Below the pieces are notes generated by a model. The model was given only the letters and a program-made list of their open reading frames with translations. It made no database searches and was not told the origin of the DNA. DNA of 64,000 nucleotides, taken from Thuidium tamariscinum (lineage: Eukaryota > Streptophyta > Bryopsida > Hypnales > Thuidiaceae). The translations under genes were made by a program, and so were the position numbers. This document shows, piece after piece, positions 49,117-60,914 of this stretch. Position 1 is the stretch's first letter. Each line of letters opens with the position of its first letter. The DNA is taken from positions 19,483,501 to 19,547,500 of the forward strand of contig OX344749.2 in the NCBI GenBank assembly GCA_947034885.2. Reading direction: 5' to 3'.

Positions 49117-49442
49117 AGGGAGGAAGTCCATAAAGCGCCCATCTAAAAGCTGCAATTGAATTTTGGAGAGGTGAAATTTCTTGAATTATCTTTAAATAAA
49201 CTTTTCTTGAAAGACAAGTAGATTTGGCATTTATCTCAAGTTGTTTCATATTTTATGGAGCTATATGGAATTCATTATGAAATTTTGAAGTTGACATGAC
49301 ATAGGGTTCTAAGACTGCCCACCCCCTCAAATGTACATTGTTTGTACATTCCTGTAAAGATGAAAAAACAACATGTACAAACAATGTATAGTTGAGAAGG
49401 TGGGCGGTTTTAGTACTTGAATGGTTTTCAAGCCTCCTCTCT
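49117..49442. mobile_element. AGGGAGG-type MITE, 326 bp, flanked by TA
   Basis: Left terminus AGGGAGGAAGTCCATAAAGC and right terminus TTTTCAAGCCTCCTCTCT, with TA at 49115-49116 and 49443-49444. Interior phrases CAAGTTGTTTCATATTTTAT and CCCACCCCCTCAAATGTACA match 47358-47682. TACATTGTTTGTACATT and GTACAAACAATGTA within it form a further inverted pair. Confidence 0.75.
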
Positions 49443-51899
49443 TATATTTTTCTTCCTATGAAAATTTACTAAAAATTGTTTCAAGAAACTTAACTTCCCT
49501 AAAAAGGCGATTAGTTCTTGAATGGTTGCTTTGTGAGCCTCCCACCTTAGCAAGAGAGCTAGAGGGGAGGTGAATGTTGAGAGGCTCTAGAGAAACTCAA
49601 TAATATTGATATATTTCTTGAATTTTTCAATTATACCAATTCACCTTGCTATGTCACCATAGAAGGAGGGAATCATTGCCCATATAAATTCACCATTTCA
49701 AGCTTGGCAATTATTGTATGGTGTACTACCCAACAAGTAGCATGATGGTGATGCTCTTATGGGGGCTGGACTCTTCATTCTTGCATGTAGCTCTAAGTGA
49801 CTATTCCTATTACCTTTCATGGCTTGGGTGCTCCATTGCACGCACAATGGTTGTCTTGCCTTCATAACATAGATGGTTTAAAAAATATTTTAAGCCCGGA
49901 ATGTCCAAAGCCTTTTTGATAGCCATAGAGTTTGCTCAAAACTAAAGAAAAAGACCAAATTTTGCTAATAAGTTTTATCAATTTTTTGGAAATTGTAATT
50001 GTATGAATTCAAATTAGATGTATAAAAGATCACATAGGGAAAGAATATACAACATAACTCATAAATTGAGGGATCATAATGTTCAATCATGAGGGTTTTA
50101 AAATGACAAAAGTGATTTGAAGTCTTTGTGACCTTTTTTTCATATCAGATTTTAAATTGAAGTCATGAAATAAATATGAGGTTAAAGTACATAACATGCA
50201 TAATCAGTTTATGACTTCTCAAAATCTACTTTACAATTTCTTTTAATGAATTCTCAAAGTGCATTTTTTCCAAACCATCCAAAGTATTTAAGGCTCATCT
50301 CCAAATGCATCTAATATTTTTTTAAATCAAGAATTGCAATAGACCCCTTTGTACAAAATCTTGATAAGAAAAATTATAAATTGGATTTTTGATGCTTAAA
50401 ATGGAATTTGAGGGATATTCAACAAAAATATACTTTATCTGAAATAAAATTTTAATAAGATTTTATTTAGATTAAAATTTTAGTGAACATCAAAATATGG
50501 TGCCTTGGTCATTTAGGAATCAAAGCAAATAGACAATTGGAAGAGATGGTGGTTGTAAAATAAACTAGGTGTTCAATTATGGTATGAATTTGTTATGAAT
50601 TTATAAAGTGTATAAGTTAGGGACACCCAAAAGCACCATTTTTTAATAATAAAAATGTATATTTTTTACTGTTAGAGTATTCATATTTTCGTATTTTCTT
50701 GTTGGCAAATAAAAAGAGGCTCTAAAGTTATAAAAAAAATGCAACGTTTAGATATTGTATGCAAAAGTGATGAACAATCAAACTTCCTTTTGTAGATAAT
50801 CTAAAATCGTTTCTTCAACAAAGGTATGTCATAGTGATTTTGTACATAGAATGATGATGACATTTTTAGGCAAGGTTCAATTTGGAGGGTACCTACCTTA
50901 ACACAAGTAGTTCAAAAGAGTCACAAGGACCTTTAAACCTAAAGTGCATCTATAATGAATACTAATGTGCCTTATGTTGGTGCCATAGCCAAAACCAAAG
51001 TAAAAGTATTAAATTTTTTTCTTTTAAAACCTCAAAAATCCATAACCATTATAGGTCCAAATGCTACAATAAAAACCTTGTGCACCCGTCCTTGCCAAAG
51101 GCTTTCCAATGGTACAAAGAATACAACTAGCAAATGCACAATCTAGAAGATCTCAACATTACAAACAAAACAAACAAACAAACAAAATAAAACAAACACC
51201 CTATCTTAAGATATAGATATTATTTAGTTAAAATGATTGCAATATTTTTTTGAAGAGTCAACTACACATTGCATTGAGGTAGATAGTTTTTTTCTTAATG
51301 ATTTAGCTACCAAAAAACAAAAATTTACATTGTAGTTGATTTCTCACTATATTGTCACTCAAAGCTTTGAATGTGGCTACTATTCATCCTATAATGGGTC
51401 CATATTGAAAGCCTCATATGATAACTATATTGTCACATCCTTTCTTTGTTGCCCTATTTATTAAATCTAGAGTATACAATTTTGTAAAGTTCAACATTAA
51501 ACATGTGAATTATAACTAAAAGTTCAATTACATTGAGTAAAACTATATTTTAGAAGTTATTTTAATTGGATTTGAAGAATCAAATGTAGTACAATTTTTT
51601 ATTTTAAGTGTTATGCAAAGGGATTTGTTGAGATTTGGCAACATTTGTTAGGATATGCTTTTCTTCAATAATAAAAATTAGCCCAAGAATGTAATTAAAT
51701 TATTTTTTAGGAAGGAAATAACTTATTGATATTTGTTAGTAGAAAAAGAACAGAAGGCAATTTCTTAAGACAATTTTTTTTTTAAAAAATACAAGAAGAT
51801 TAAGGGTAGTTTTGCATTTATATTGTTATGATATTACTGAGTGTCAAGTCTATAAAGTATTTGAAAATAAGCTTGTGGCAAAAAGTTGCATAAAGGAAA
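49443..51899. other. Gene-free AT-rich spacer
   Basis: Contains a probable AGGGAGG-type right end (GAGCCTCCCACC then TTA, about 49535-49552) and an ACAA microsatellite at about 51161-51197. No gene was recognised; the 63-codon ORF at 50955 has no motif. Confidence 0.5.
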
Positions 51900-54348
51900 C
51901 ATTAGGGGGGATTTGAGGCCTCTAGAAGTCCATTCCGGGACTATTCTCGAAATTGTTCCCGTAATTGCTAGCCAATGTTAGCCATCAATTATTAAATTTA
52001 AAAAAAAATTGGTCCTGGAATGTGAAAAAAGTCCAAATTTTATTTTATTTAAAAAAAATTGATGATGTGGCATTCTCTCAACTATGTTGGATCTGCATTC
52101 CTACGGTAGTTTTTGTGTTGTTGTAATGTAAATGCGTACACTCATTAAAATGTATATGTATTTTACATTTAAAATAAATTCTAAGAATCCAAGTTTTAGA
52201 ATCTACATTTAGGTTTGAAGTTTGACATTAAATTGTCAAACTAGAGGATTTTTATAGAATCATGAGATTTAGAGTTGTAGGGCTTTCTTTTTACTTCAGT
52301 TTTTACTTTCATTTAGTTTTGGTTAGAGTTTAATATCTAATTTTAGTTTTATACTCTATTTATATGTTTAAAAATTAAGGTTAGGAGTTAGAAATAGTTT
52401 ACCTCCTAGTTTTGACCTTCAGGTTTCATTGGCTTTAAAGGGTGAACAAGAGCTTATTTCCTTGTTCTTTTTCAATGGCAGTAGGTGTTTAGAAGTCCTT
52501 TGGGGCATCTCCCACTTAACTTAGGGACTGGTAGGCATTTTTTTCCTTCAGATTGTAGAGTTTTTCATTGTAGGTTTTTTTGATGTGTTGTTAGAGTGTG
52601 TTGTGTTTTTGGTGATTGGAAGTTTTGGGAGGTGTTAGAAACCGAATGTTTGGAGAGTGAAAACTCCTTGTGTACATGAAATTTGATAATAATAATTTGA
52701 AGAATTGAGTATTGGGATGTTGTGATTCTAAAAAGTCTTCACTTGCTTGATATAGAGTTGTTTTTGAGAAACTTGTATTTGTTTGAGTGGCGTAAGGTTT
52801 GAACCTCCCAATAGAAGAAGCAAAGACTTTGAGTGGCTATAGAAACTAGACATGTTTTTCAATTGACATGAAATTTTGAAGAAGTGTAGAAATTGAAGTT
52901 ATCTTTTTTAGAAAGCCTTGAAGGTAGAGTTGAGAGTTTGGAGTTTGAAGTTTGGAGTTGGAGATGGAGACTTAGGATTTGTTTTGAAGATAAGAAGATT
53001 GAAGACAAGAAGATTGAAGTGGCTTGTGGCTTGTTATTCCTATCTAATTTTGGAGGCTCATTGTCTTTTATTGTTATTCCTAGTCGATTTTGGAGGCTCA
53101 TTGTTTTTTATTTTTCTACATTGTAAACTACTTGTGACTCTTGTAGGTATTCAAGAAAACTCTATTTTGTGTTTGTGGCAACGTAGTGAGATTTAATCAT
53201 CCACATAGTTGATCTTTTATGTTGTTCCCATTGGTGAAAGTGGTTGTTGCAAGAAACACCGTCCATTTTCCATAGTGTTTTGGAAATGGAAGCTTTTTTC
53301 TTTGGAAGTACTATTTAATTAGAAAATCAATTTTAAGAAAATATGAAAAATATGTCCAATTGTAAACCTTAAAGAAGAAGGTATATATGAAGGAAAAGCT
53401 TAGGAAAATTCTCCAAGTAGGAGAACTAGAAAAGTGGAAAATCTCATAAAAATGGGCGTATTTACATTTTAATTTGTAAAAAATAGGAAAAGTTATTTTT
53501 ATTGAATCTAAAAACTGGCCATTTGGGAAGAATTGATGGTGATGACATTTCACCAAAAAAATAATCTCAGCTCTATTATCAATGGTTAGAAATTGTGTGC
53601 AATGGGAGTGGTGTTTGCATGCATGAGGAGGACATAAAATAATATATTTTTAGATTCCCTTCAATAGGAATATGCTTTCCCACTATAAAAATTCACCATG
53701 AAAATTTCAACTTTAAGTCATTAAATTTGGGTACTCCTAACGTAGTAAAACCCTCTAAACCTCAATTTGTGACAAATTAATAAAATTAATTTTAAATATA
53801 AAATGGTTTTTTAAAAATTTCTGAAAAATAAGGTATGTAAAAATCATCAAGTTAGAGAGGTCTAATAATTATTTCATATTCTAGAATATTTTAATTCAAA
53901 AGTTATAGTAGGAAAGAACAACGTCACTCCAATTGTGACGGGAAATAGGATTGGTGTTTCTTGCAATCACCCAAAGGCACTTCCTAGTCATTGTGGGTTT
54001 GAAGTTTAGGATCCTATCCCCCAAACGGTTTCAAATCATGTTCTGGTTGTCTCGTTTTACCCATTTGAGGCTTTGTTTCTTATCACACACCCTTACCTTC
54101 ATCCCTATAGAACCATCATAGGATAGGCCAACGGGGACATGCTTGAAGACTAAAAATTGAAGAATTGAAGAGTGAAGATGAAAGATTGAAGATAGAAGAC
54201 TTGAAGATTTGACCGAACTTCCTAGCAGACTATTCCTAGTCGCAGCCAAATACTTTGCGTATTTCTAAAGCGTGCTCCTCTCTCTACGACAATATTCCCA
54301 TAATCTAAGAACTTGCAGTCTTTTGAAGGCCTCAATTCTCCTCTAATG
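51900..54348. mobile_element. CATTAG-type MITE ends separated by about 2.1 kb
   Basis: A left half (51900 to about 52110) begins CATTAGGGGGGATTTGAGGC and keeps TTCCGGGACTATTCTCGAAA. A right half (about 54240-54348) keeps AGAACTTGCAGTCTTTTGAA and ends CTCAATTCTCCTCTAATG. Neither half has a partner nearby, so they may be one MITE interrupted by inserted DNA. The interior has no transposase. It includes a GAAGATTGAAGA-rich tract near 52985-53020 and another near 54155-54205. A spaced inverted pair around GGTGTTTCTTGCAA lies near 53245-53265 and 53952-53966. Confidence 0.5.
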
Positions 54349-54777
54349 ATTGATCGACTTGTTAGAGTTAGACTATTAAAGATTGATCTATTGTTTTTTA
54401 TGTTAGATGTATACCAAGAAACTAGTAATTCTTCAAATTTAATCATTTGCAATCATATTCAAGCATGCAAATTCAAAGCTCAATCATATTACATGGTTTT
54501 AAATATCAAATTTTCATCTATTTTAACTTCAAATCTTGTATGTTCTTTACTTTTCTTAGTTGATATATATCTCTAATGACATTTGTAGGTGTAGCAAAAC
54601 TTCTATCGTCTATTGCCTACACGTAAAATTTTCATTAAAAAACAATGAAGCATTGCAATAAACAATAATTCATTGGAATTTTATTTAGTTGAATTTAAAC
54701 ATCATCTTTAAGCAATGGGTTTGACCAATCAACCTTAAAAAGGAAGACATTAAAATAATGTAAGGTAGCCAATCCAT
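54349..54777. other. Gene-free AT-rich spacer
   Basis: No supported gene. An 87-codon ORF starting at 54313 begins inside the MITE end and is therefore not believed. Confidence 0.45.
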
Positions 54778-55134
54778 TTCCGATCACCTCTTTATTTCCA
54801 ATCTATAGGCTGCTTCCTCTCCATGAAATTGTAGTGCAACCCTTGGAGCAATTGTGGCACATTAGGATTGGTTGTAAGGCTCTTATAAATTCAAACAGCC
54901 CTTGGTCAATTTTGCAATCAGTCTTTGGTCATAAATAGTAAGGTCTATATTACCATTATAGGTCAAGAAGAATCTTTTACTACAAAATTCATAGTAATTA
55001 TGTTTTGTGTTATAAAATTCTAGAAAAATATGCTATTCTTCCAAACTCTAATTTTGTACGTGGGAAAAATTTTACAATAAAAAAACTACACTCTAATTGT
55101 GTGTAATTGCTTAATTGATTGGAAATAGGTTGGC
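54778..55134 (+). mobile_element. GCCAAYCYATTT-type MITE, 357 bp, flanked by TA
   Basis: Left terminus GCCAATCCATTTCCGATCAC and right terminus TTGATTGGAAATAGGTTGGC are inverted matches. TA lies outside each (54776-54777, 55135-55136). The interior (GTGGCACATTAGGATTGGTT, TTCATAGTAATTA) is shared with 56225-56565. No ORF. Confidence 0.75.
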
Positions 55135-56224
55135 TACTTTATGTTTGTCTCCATTTTGAGCTTCATTTTAAAACTAAAATTTGACTACATATTATAGTAA
55201 TTGCATTAATTTAGAACTAAAAGTTAAAAAAACCCTTTAATGACCTAATATGTTTCTAAAAACCTTTTGGAACTCGGTAAGTTTTTTTTTAAACCTATCA
55301 AAAGACAATCTTCTTGGAGCTCTCAAAATCCATTTAAAAATATCACATTGAATTTATCTAATTCTATTTCAAAATCAATGGTTTGGAGTTGTCTTATTCC
55401 ATTTTAACAATCATATGATCTTTGATTTTAGTGTTTATTTTCTTGTAATATTAGAATTTCCAATTATAGTGTATAGATTATCATTATGGAATTGTCTATC
55501 TCTTGTACAATTGTAGTCTTCATCTTTGATAGAATTATCAAAGTGCAATGCATATCATAGATTATTTATTATGGAGTTGTCTATTGAATGTATAAGTGCA
55601 ATGTGTAGATTATCATTTAGAATTTCTTAACACCAATGTATATTTTATCATTTTTATCTAATTATCTAATGAGAGAAAATTTCTTAAATTTGAAAGTCAA
55701 ATGCAATATTTCCTTCCAAATAATTAGTCAAAGTTGTCAAATGTGATTTTGAAAATGCCTAAAAATAAAAATATTAGATTTATTCTCATCAATTAAAAAA
55801 AAATTACCAAAAATTTTAGCATCTATTTTTAAAACTAATTTTGGCTAACCTTGACATTTAAATGTGATAATAAATGTACCATACATCAATATATTGATAG
55901 TTGCCTATATATAGTACTTAATAGTTGTGCTCCAAGGTGAACATTCTATTGGGGTACTAAAAGATTATGGTAGTTAGATTGTTGCATGTAAGATTTTTAC
56001 CCAAAATATTAGTGTAATGCCAAAAAATGGTGCTTACATTTTTATAGTGTCCCCTTGAAGTCATTAGAAGAATTCCAAACTATAAGGCCTTAAAGCATTT
56101 GGGATTAATAGCAAAGTTGCCTAGCAAATTGAGGACAATATTATTATTGCTCATTGATGATAATATAACTATCAATGACAAGATCCTAAGATTGATGGTG
56201 CTCTACATTAGCATCATAGAAGAT
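55135..56224. other. Gene-free AT-rich spacer
   Basis: Runs of related phrases around TAGATTATCATT and GGAGTTGTCTATT recur between about 55460 and 55620, suggesting a decayed local repeat. No gene was recognised. Confidence 0.45.
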
Positions 56225-56565
56225 GGCAACCCATTTATGATCAATCCCCATTTTCAATCTATAGGTTGTTTTCTTTCTGTGAAGGTAGGGTGTAGTTCCC
56301 AAAGCAATTGTGACACATTATGATTGGTTGCAAGGCTCTCATAAATGGAACTAGTCCTTGGTTGGTTTCGCAATTAGTTTATATCACCATTATAGATTGT
56401 AGAGAATCTTCTACTAAAAAATTCATAGTAATTACAATTTGTGTAATAAAAATTTGAAAAATATGGCATCTTTCTAAATTCTATTTCTCTACATGAAAAA
56501 AAAATTGCATTTAGTAAAGTTGCACACTACATATGTGTAATTGCTTAAGTGGTTGGAAATGGGTG
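56225..56565 (+). mobile_element. GCCAAYCYATTT-type MITE, second copy, 341 bp
   Basis: Left GGCAACCCATTTATGATCAA and right TTAAGTGGTTGGAAATGGGT are inverted relatives. The interior is collinear with 54778-55134, in the same orientation about 1.45 kb away. The flanking duplication is not clear in this copy. Confidence 0.65.
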
Positions 56566-57421
56566 AAATACTCTATATCTTTTTTCTATTCTTTCTTTTC
56601 AATTGCATGTTCTAAGCCTTCTACCTTCTTTAATGAACTTTTTTGACTCCTACCTTACTATCCAATGAAATGTTCAGGATTTTATAAGTTGCATGGCTAC
56701 AACTATGCTTTATTTTAAGCCTCATGTTTCCCCTCTATAAAGTTTTGTTGGCTTTGTGTCCTTTATAACAACCTTTATTTCCTTCTCCTTCCCTTCTTAG
56801 TTTGATTTCCTTTGGCCTTGGCAAAGTTCCACCTATAGTTAGGATTGCATTGTCTTGGAACAAGTATAAGTTTTTAATCAACTAGTATTTTGAAATTTTA
56901 TATTTGTCATTCAATTTGTTTTTTTGGGTTGTAATTGACACCTAAGAACCAAGAGTCATCTAAAGGCTTGTGCAATTCTTGTTACCTACCTTTTGGCCAA
57001 GAATATTTGTGGATGTTTTTTTTCCCTATTCTTACATTTAAATTATAATGGGACTTTTTGGTGAGTAGATAAACTTAGGGTAACCTATGAGACACAAGTG
57101 CTATGCCTTTGTCTCCAATGTCCATTGATGGGAAATTGATGATTTCTAAGATTGTTGCACTATCTATTTTCATGCTACTTAGTTTGGACTAAGGAGAATC
57201 AAATGTACAAACCCATATTTTCTCATCCAACTTTATCACTAGGAGAAATTCTTTTATCTTATTATCTACAAGAGATGAAAAAATTTGAAAAGTTTATACA
57301 TATTCTAGAAGCAAAGACCATAAACAACGAGGAGAGGTCCAAGAATACAAAACTTATCAACCAACCACAAAATTGGAGTCCAGTTTTTACATTTATCCCA
57401 AGGCAGTCCCAAGTGCCTGTA
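56566..57421. other. Gene-free spacer
   Basis: No gene recognised. The 91-codon ORF at 57152-57427 shows no domain and ends within the flank of the next MITE. Confidence 0.45.
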
Positions 57422-57706
57422 AGGTAGACTACTCTAAAAGCGACCACTTAAGAGCTGATTGCCTTTTCGGGGAAGTTGAACTCCTTGAATCAATTTTCAG
57501 TAAATTTTCATAGGAAGGAAAATGCAATTGGCATCTAACCCAAGTTGTTTCATCTTTTTTGGACTTGTGTAGAATTAGTTATGAATTTTCAAAGTTCAAA
57601 TGCAGTGTGCTCTAAAAGCGACCACCTACTGAAATATACAACCGTAGTACATTGCAGAAACCAAAATCTACCAGTGTGGCATGGGCGCTTTTAGAGCATC
57701 CTACCT
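57422..57706. mobile_element. AGGTAG-type MITE, 285 bp, flanked by TA
   Basis: Left terminus AGGTAGACTACTCTAAAAGC and right terminus GCTTTTAGAGCATCCTACCT match at most positions. TA is outside both (57420-57421, 57707-57708). The interior AAGTTGTTTCATCTTTTTTG and AGAATTAGTTATGAATTTTC links it to the AGGGAGG-type copies. It is the best-preserved copy of this group. Confidence 0.8.
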
Positions 57707-57907
57707 TATAGACACAGGCTGGGTGCTTTTTAAAAAAAAAATAAATTATTTTTCCTCCAAGGTCCATGATTTGTTGCTTGTTGCTGCTGGTATATTACTG
57801 GTTCTTACACAATTGGTGCACTAAGTTTACATAACTTTCTGCAATCAAAAATCAACCATTAAGACAGTGACGGCAAGCCTTGGCAGATATTAATTTTAAA
57901 CTCGCAG

Positions 57908-58081
57908 GTGGAAGTTAATAGTGAATTGCAAGGAAGGCTGTCTGTCCGTCTCATCAGTCAGAAATCCAGAATGGACTCCTATCTAGTTGGGGATGGTGGC
58001 CATGACGAGAGGAGCAAACTACATAACATACAGATGCTGAAGATTTTCGATTCTGGAAATGGATTATTTGGTCATCATCTG
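57908..58081 (+). pseudogene. Orphan exon-like segment of unknown origin
   Basis: A 174-bp open stretch (58 codons, phase 0 at both sides) is preceded by the acceptor-like CTCGCAG and followed by the donor-like GTGTGC. Its composition is more gene-like than the surroundings, and it includes residues such as QGRLSVRLISQKSRMDSYLV. I do not recognise the family. No neighbouring exon could be joined with confidence, so it may be a captured or relic exon. Confidence 0.25.
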
Positions 58082-58539
58082 GTGTGCATATACAGGCATT
58101 GATCAATTGTAGCCATAGTTACATAAGTTTGTGTTTGAACTTATTCAATCCATGCCAAGTTAATCCATTCTATTGCATTCCAGTATACTTATGTATACCC
58201 ATGCCAATCTTTCTTCTTGCCTTTGTATCTGACAATTAAATCCTCAATGCAGTTGGAAGGAATCATGTGTCTCATTAAAACAGGATGATTCCTACTGACC
58301 TCACTTGAAATTATGTGTTTTTCCTCACACAACAGTGCCAAGTTTTCAGTCAAGGATCTGTGGAAGCATGCACCAGACAATGAATAGCCATGTGTGGCTT
58401 TCTGATGAGAGTCCTTGAGGCAGCAGTTTGGTTGCAACCAAGTGTTTGAAATATCGTGAATTTGATAAAGAATGGAGAGACAAAGAATGGAAGATGATGA
58501 TGTTTGTGTGTTGAATGCTGTGGAACTTGTCATTTTACT

Positions 58540-58760
58540 TGTCATTGTTTGTGTCAAGTGAATAGGGATGAAGTTTAGAATCATGTAGGGGGTATTGGCT
58601 TTTTAGATGAAACATTTTGGCATGCATAGGGAAGTTCAATAGAAGAAGTTTGTGTGGAAATATGTCCTAAAGCTATCTTGTCACCCAACTCTTCATTGTT
58701 TGTGTCAAATGGATAGCCTCCAAGGATGAAGTTTAGAGTCATATTGATGATCTATTTCAA
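58540..58760 (+). repeat. Degenerate direct repeat, period about 150 bp
   Basis: CATTGTTTGTGTCAAGTGAA at about 58543 and CATTGTTTGTGTCAAATGGA at about 58694 are both followed by GATGAAGTTTAGA.TCAT. Later phrases (TTTTGGCATGCATAGG, TCTTGGCATGTACA) also recur. The unit overlaps a 131-codon minus-strand ORF that I do not accept as a gene. Confidence 0.55.
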
Positions 58761-59159
58761 ACTTCCCTATTGAACATCTTGGCATGTACATTGAAGTTGT
58801 AGTTTGAACTTAGAGGAGGTAATGATATTCAATGAGTGTAGGAAGTTGAAGGGTGAAGTTTATGCCCTCTTGTCTTCCTCATTGTCCACCTTGATGAGTG
58901 AGAGATGCAACCTCCTTAGCATCCTCTAATTTGCTCTTTCAACAATCCAAGTGAAAACCAAACTCATATATGTAGGTTAGCAATAGAGACTATGAAGTTT
59001 GTGTGTAGAGTGAAGAGTTTGCCTCCCAATTTTTCACTTTTAATGCTAAGAAACTGTCAGTAAATCAACACAGCTGTTGTAGGATTCAAGAAAAAGCTAT
59101 TGTGATGCACACATTCCATGTATAGTTGGAAATTGCAAAGGTGATGATGATATAACTTA

Positions 59160-60914
59160 TTAAAGTGGAATCCAAGCCTTCTTGTTTGTAGGAGTAGTAG
59201 GGAGTACGTGAACAGCTGCATTCACCATCGCCAAGTCGGCGCAGCAGTCATCATGGTGAGGAGTGGAAAGCCCTCGAAGATCTCTGAGAATGATGGTTTC
59301 TGCCGTGCCGTGGCGATGGCGCTCATGGCGAGAATGCGCGACAGCGACAGCCCGAGTGCTCTCATGTAGAAAACAGTGACAGGTTGCGATCGAAATGGAA
59401 ATGAATGCATCCCCGCCGAATTATGCCTCAGTAAATGCGAATTGACGTGTGCCGGGATGCAATTCAAAAAAGTTCTGGAGGGTCTACAAAAGAAGGAGAA
59501 CGAAACTTGTTCGTCACGGGACTCCCTGCTCTGTTTTTGACCCTCGTAAGATGGGATAGGAGCATGGCGGTGTCGTTGGTGTGAATTAGATCAGCAGGTG
59601 GATGGAAGCGCACCTTTTAAGGAATCATAACCATTAATGTGAGAAATGCAGCAGCAACTGCTACGCAGCGGGATTTGATCAGGTTGTAGTCGAATTCTTG
59701 ACGAAGGAAGGTAGGCTAATTTACTCTGGAAACTTTCTGTGCTGGGTTATGTAAGAGAGTGGCGGTCCGGGGTAGTGTTGATTGAACCCGACTCCTTGGA
59801 TTTCTTCGTCAATTCAGACCAATTAGATCCCAGAATTGTTCGAATTCGTAGACGTTGGTGGGTTTGGCATGCGTTAATGCTGATGGAGCTCCCGCTCCCA
59901 GCGATGGAGAACTTGGGATGTCCAACCTCGCGAGGCAGCAAGTGCTTCTCTAGAAAGTCTAAGATGAGTTTAGGTTTATGAGTTTGTGCGATTTCACGTG
60001 CAGCGAAGAGGTCGGAGCTGGGGTTCCTTTTCCAGCTGCGTCGTGGTGACTGAGGATTTCCGATGTCATGAACGGCTGTAATGATCTTGATATGATGTGG
60101 TTTACAAACGGAGCAAAAGCTGCCAATTCTGAGGGGCAGGTCAGTCCATGATGTTCTTGACAGTAGTGCTTCTTTGTTCTTTCGTTGTCGTTGCAGTGCC
60201 CGCCATTTCAGGTCACGAAAAAGCGAAAGTGAAATGATCTTCACTGCAGTGAACTTCAGTGGATTCTACTGCACTTGTAGAGGTAGATTGCGTCTAAAAT
60301 TGGAGCGAATGCGGGCTTTACGCAGCTGAAGAGAGAACGTTTTCTTCTCACCTTCTTGGTTTGATACGCTTTTCATGTGCTGCTTTTCGAAGCATCGTCA
60401 AGGACGTCTGAAAACATGAATTAGTACGCCTTAATTTGGGGGTTAAGTGTTCACGGTTGATCAATCTCTGCTTAATTCCCTATCACTCATACTATTTCGT
60501 CGGTTCATGGCGATCGAGCAATTTGTAATTCGTGAGCACCGATTAAAGCAAAAGCTCTTCGAGATTATATATTGCCAACCCAATCTCCAGCATCAACCAG
60601 CAAACGGGATCACTTCGGAGTTGGCTGAGAGATCGAAACATGTGACAATTACGAATTGGTTGTGTGCAGGGGGCCTGTCAGTCATGTCCGAATTCTGGCT
60701 TACACCGTTGCTTCGATAGGCGCGATCACACCATAACCCTACTTCGCTTGAATTGGGAGTCTCACCTCTTCCGAAACTCACATTGCGATCGATCGTTGGA
60801 GGATTTATTCCCAAATTGTAATATTCGATCTGCTTTGCTTGCTCTTAGATCCAAAATCGCAGCGAACCACGAAGCGGGCGCGCGCTGAAGAGGTTCTATA
60901 TGGCCTAGAGGTCC
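59160..60914 (+). promoter_or_regulatory. GC-richer region upstream of the cap methyltransferase
   Basis: Composition shifts sharply near 59200 from AT-rich desert to gene-like sequence and stays so up to the methyltransferase start. ORFs of 73-165 codons occur on both strands (longest 59747-60244 minus) without recognisable domains. A long promoter and 5' untranslated region fits best, but an unrecognised small gene on either strand cannot be excluded. Confidence 0.4.

Noticed and set aside
58189-58584. 131-codon minus-strand ORF
   Set aside because: It overlaps the degenerate direct repeat, has no recognisable domain, and its N-terminal part is low-complexity Ser/Thr. No splice partners were found.
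59222-59467. 81-codon minus-strand ORF
   Set aside because: Short, no conserved motif and no context supporting a gene; a plus-strand frame is also open over part of it.
59747-60244. 165-codon minus-strand ORF upstream of the cap methyltransferase
   Set aside because: No domain was recognised and overlapping ORFs exist on the other strand, as expected in GC-richer leader DNA. It is kept only as an open question.
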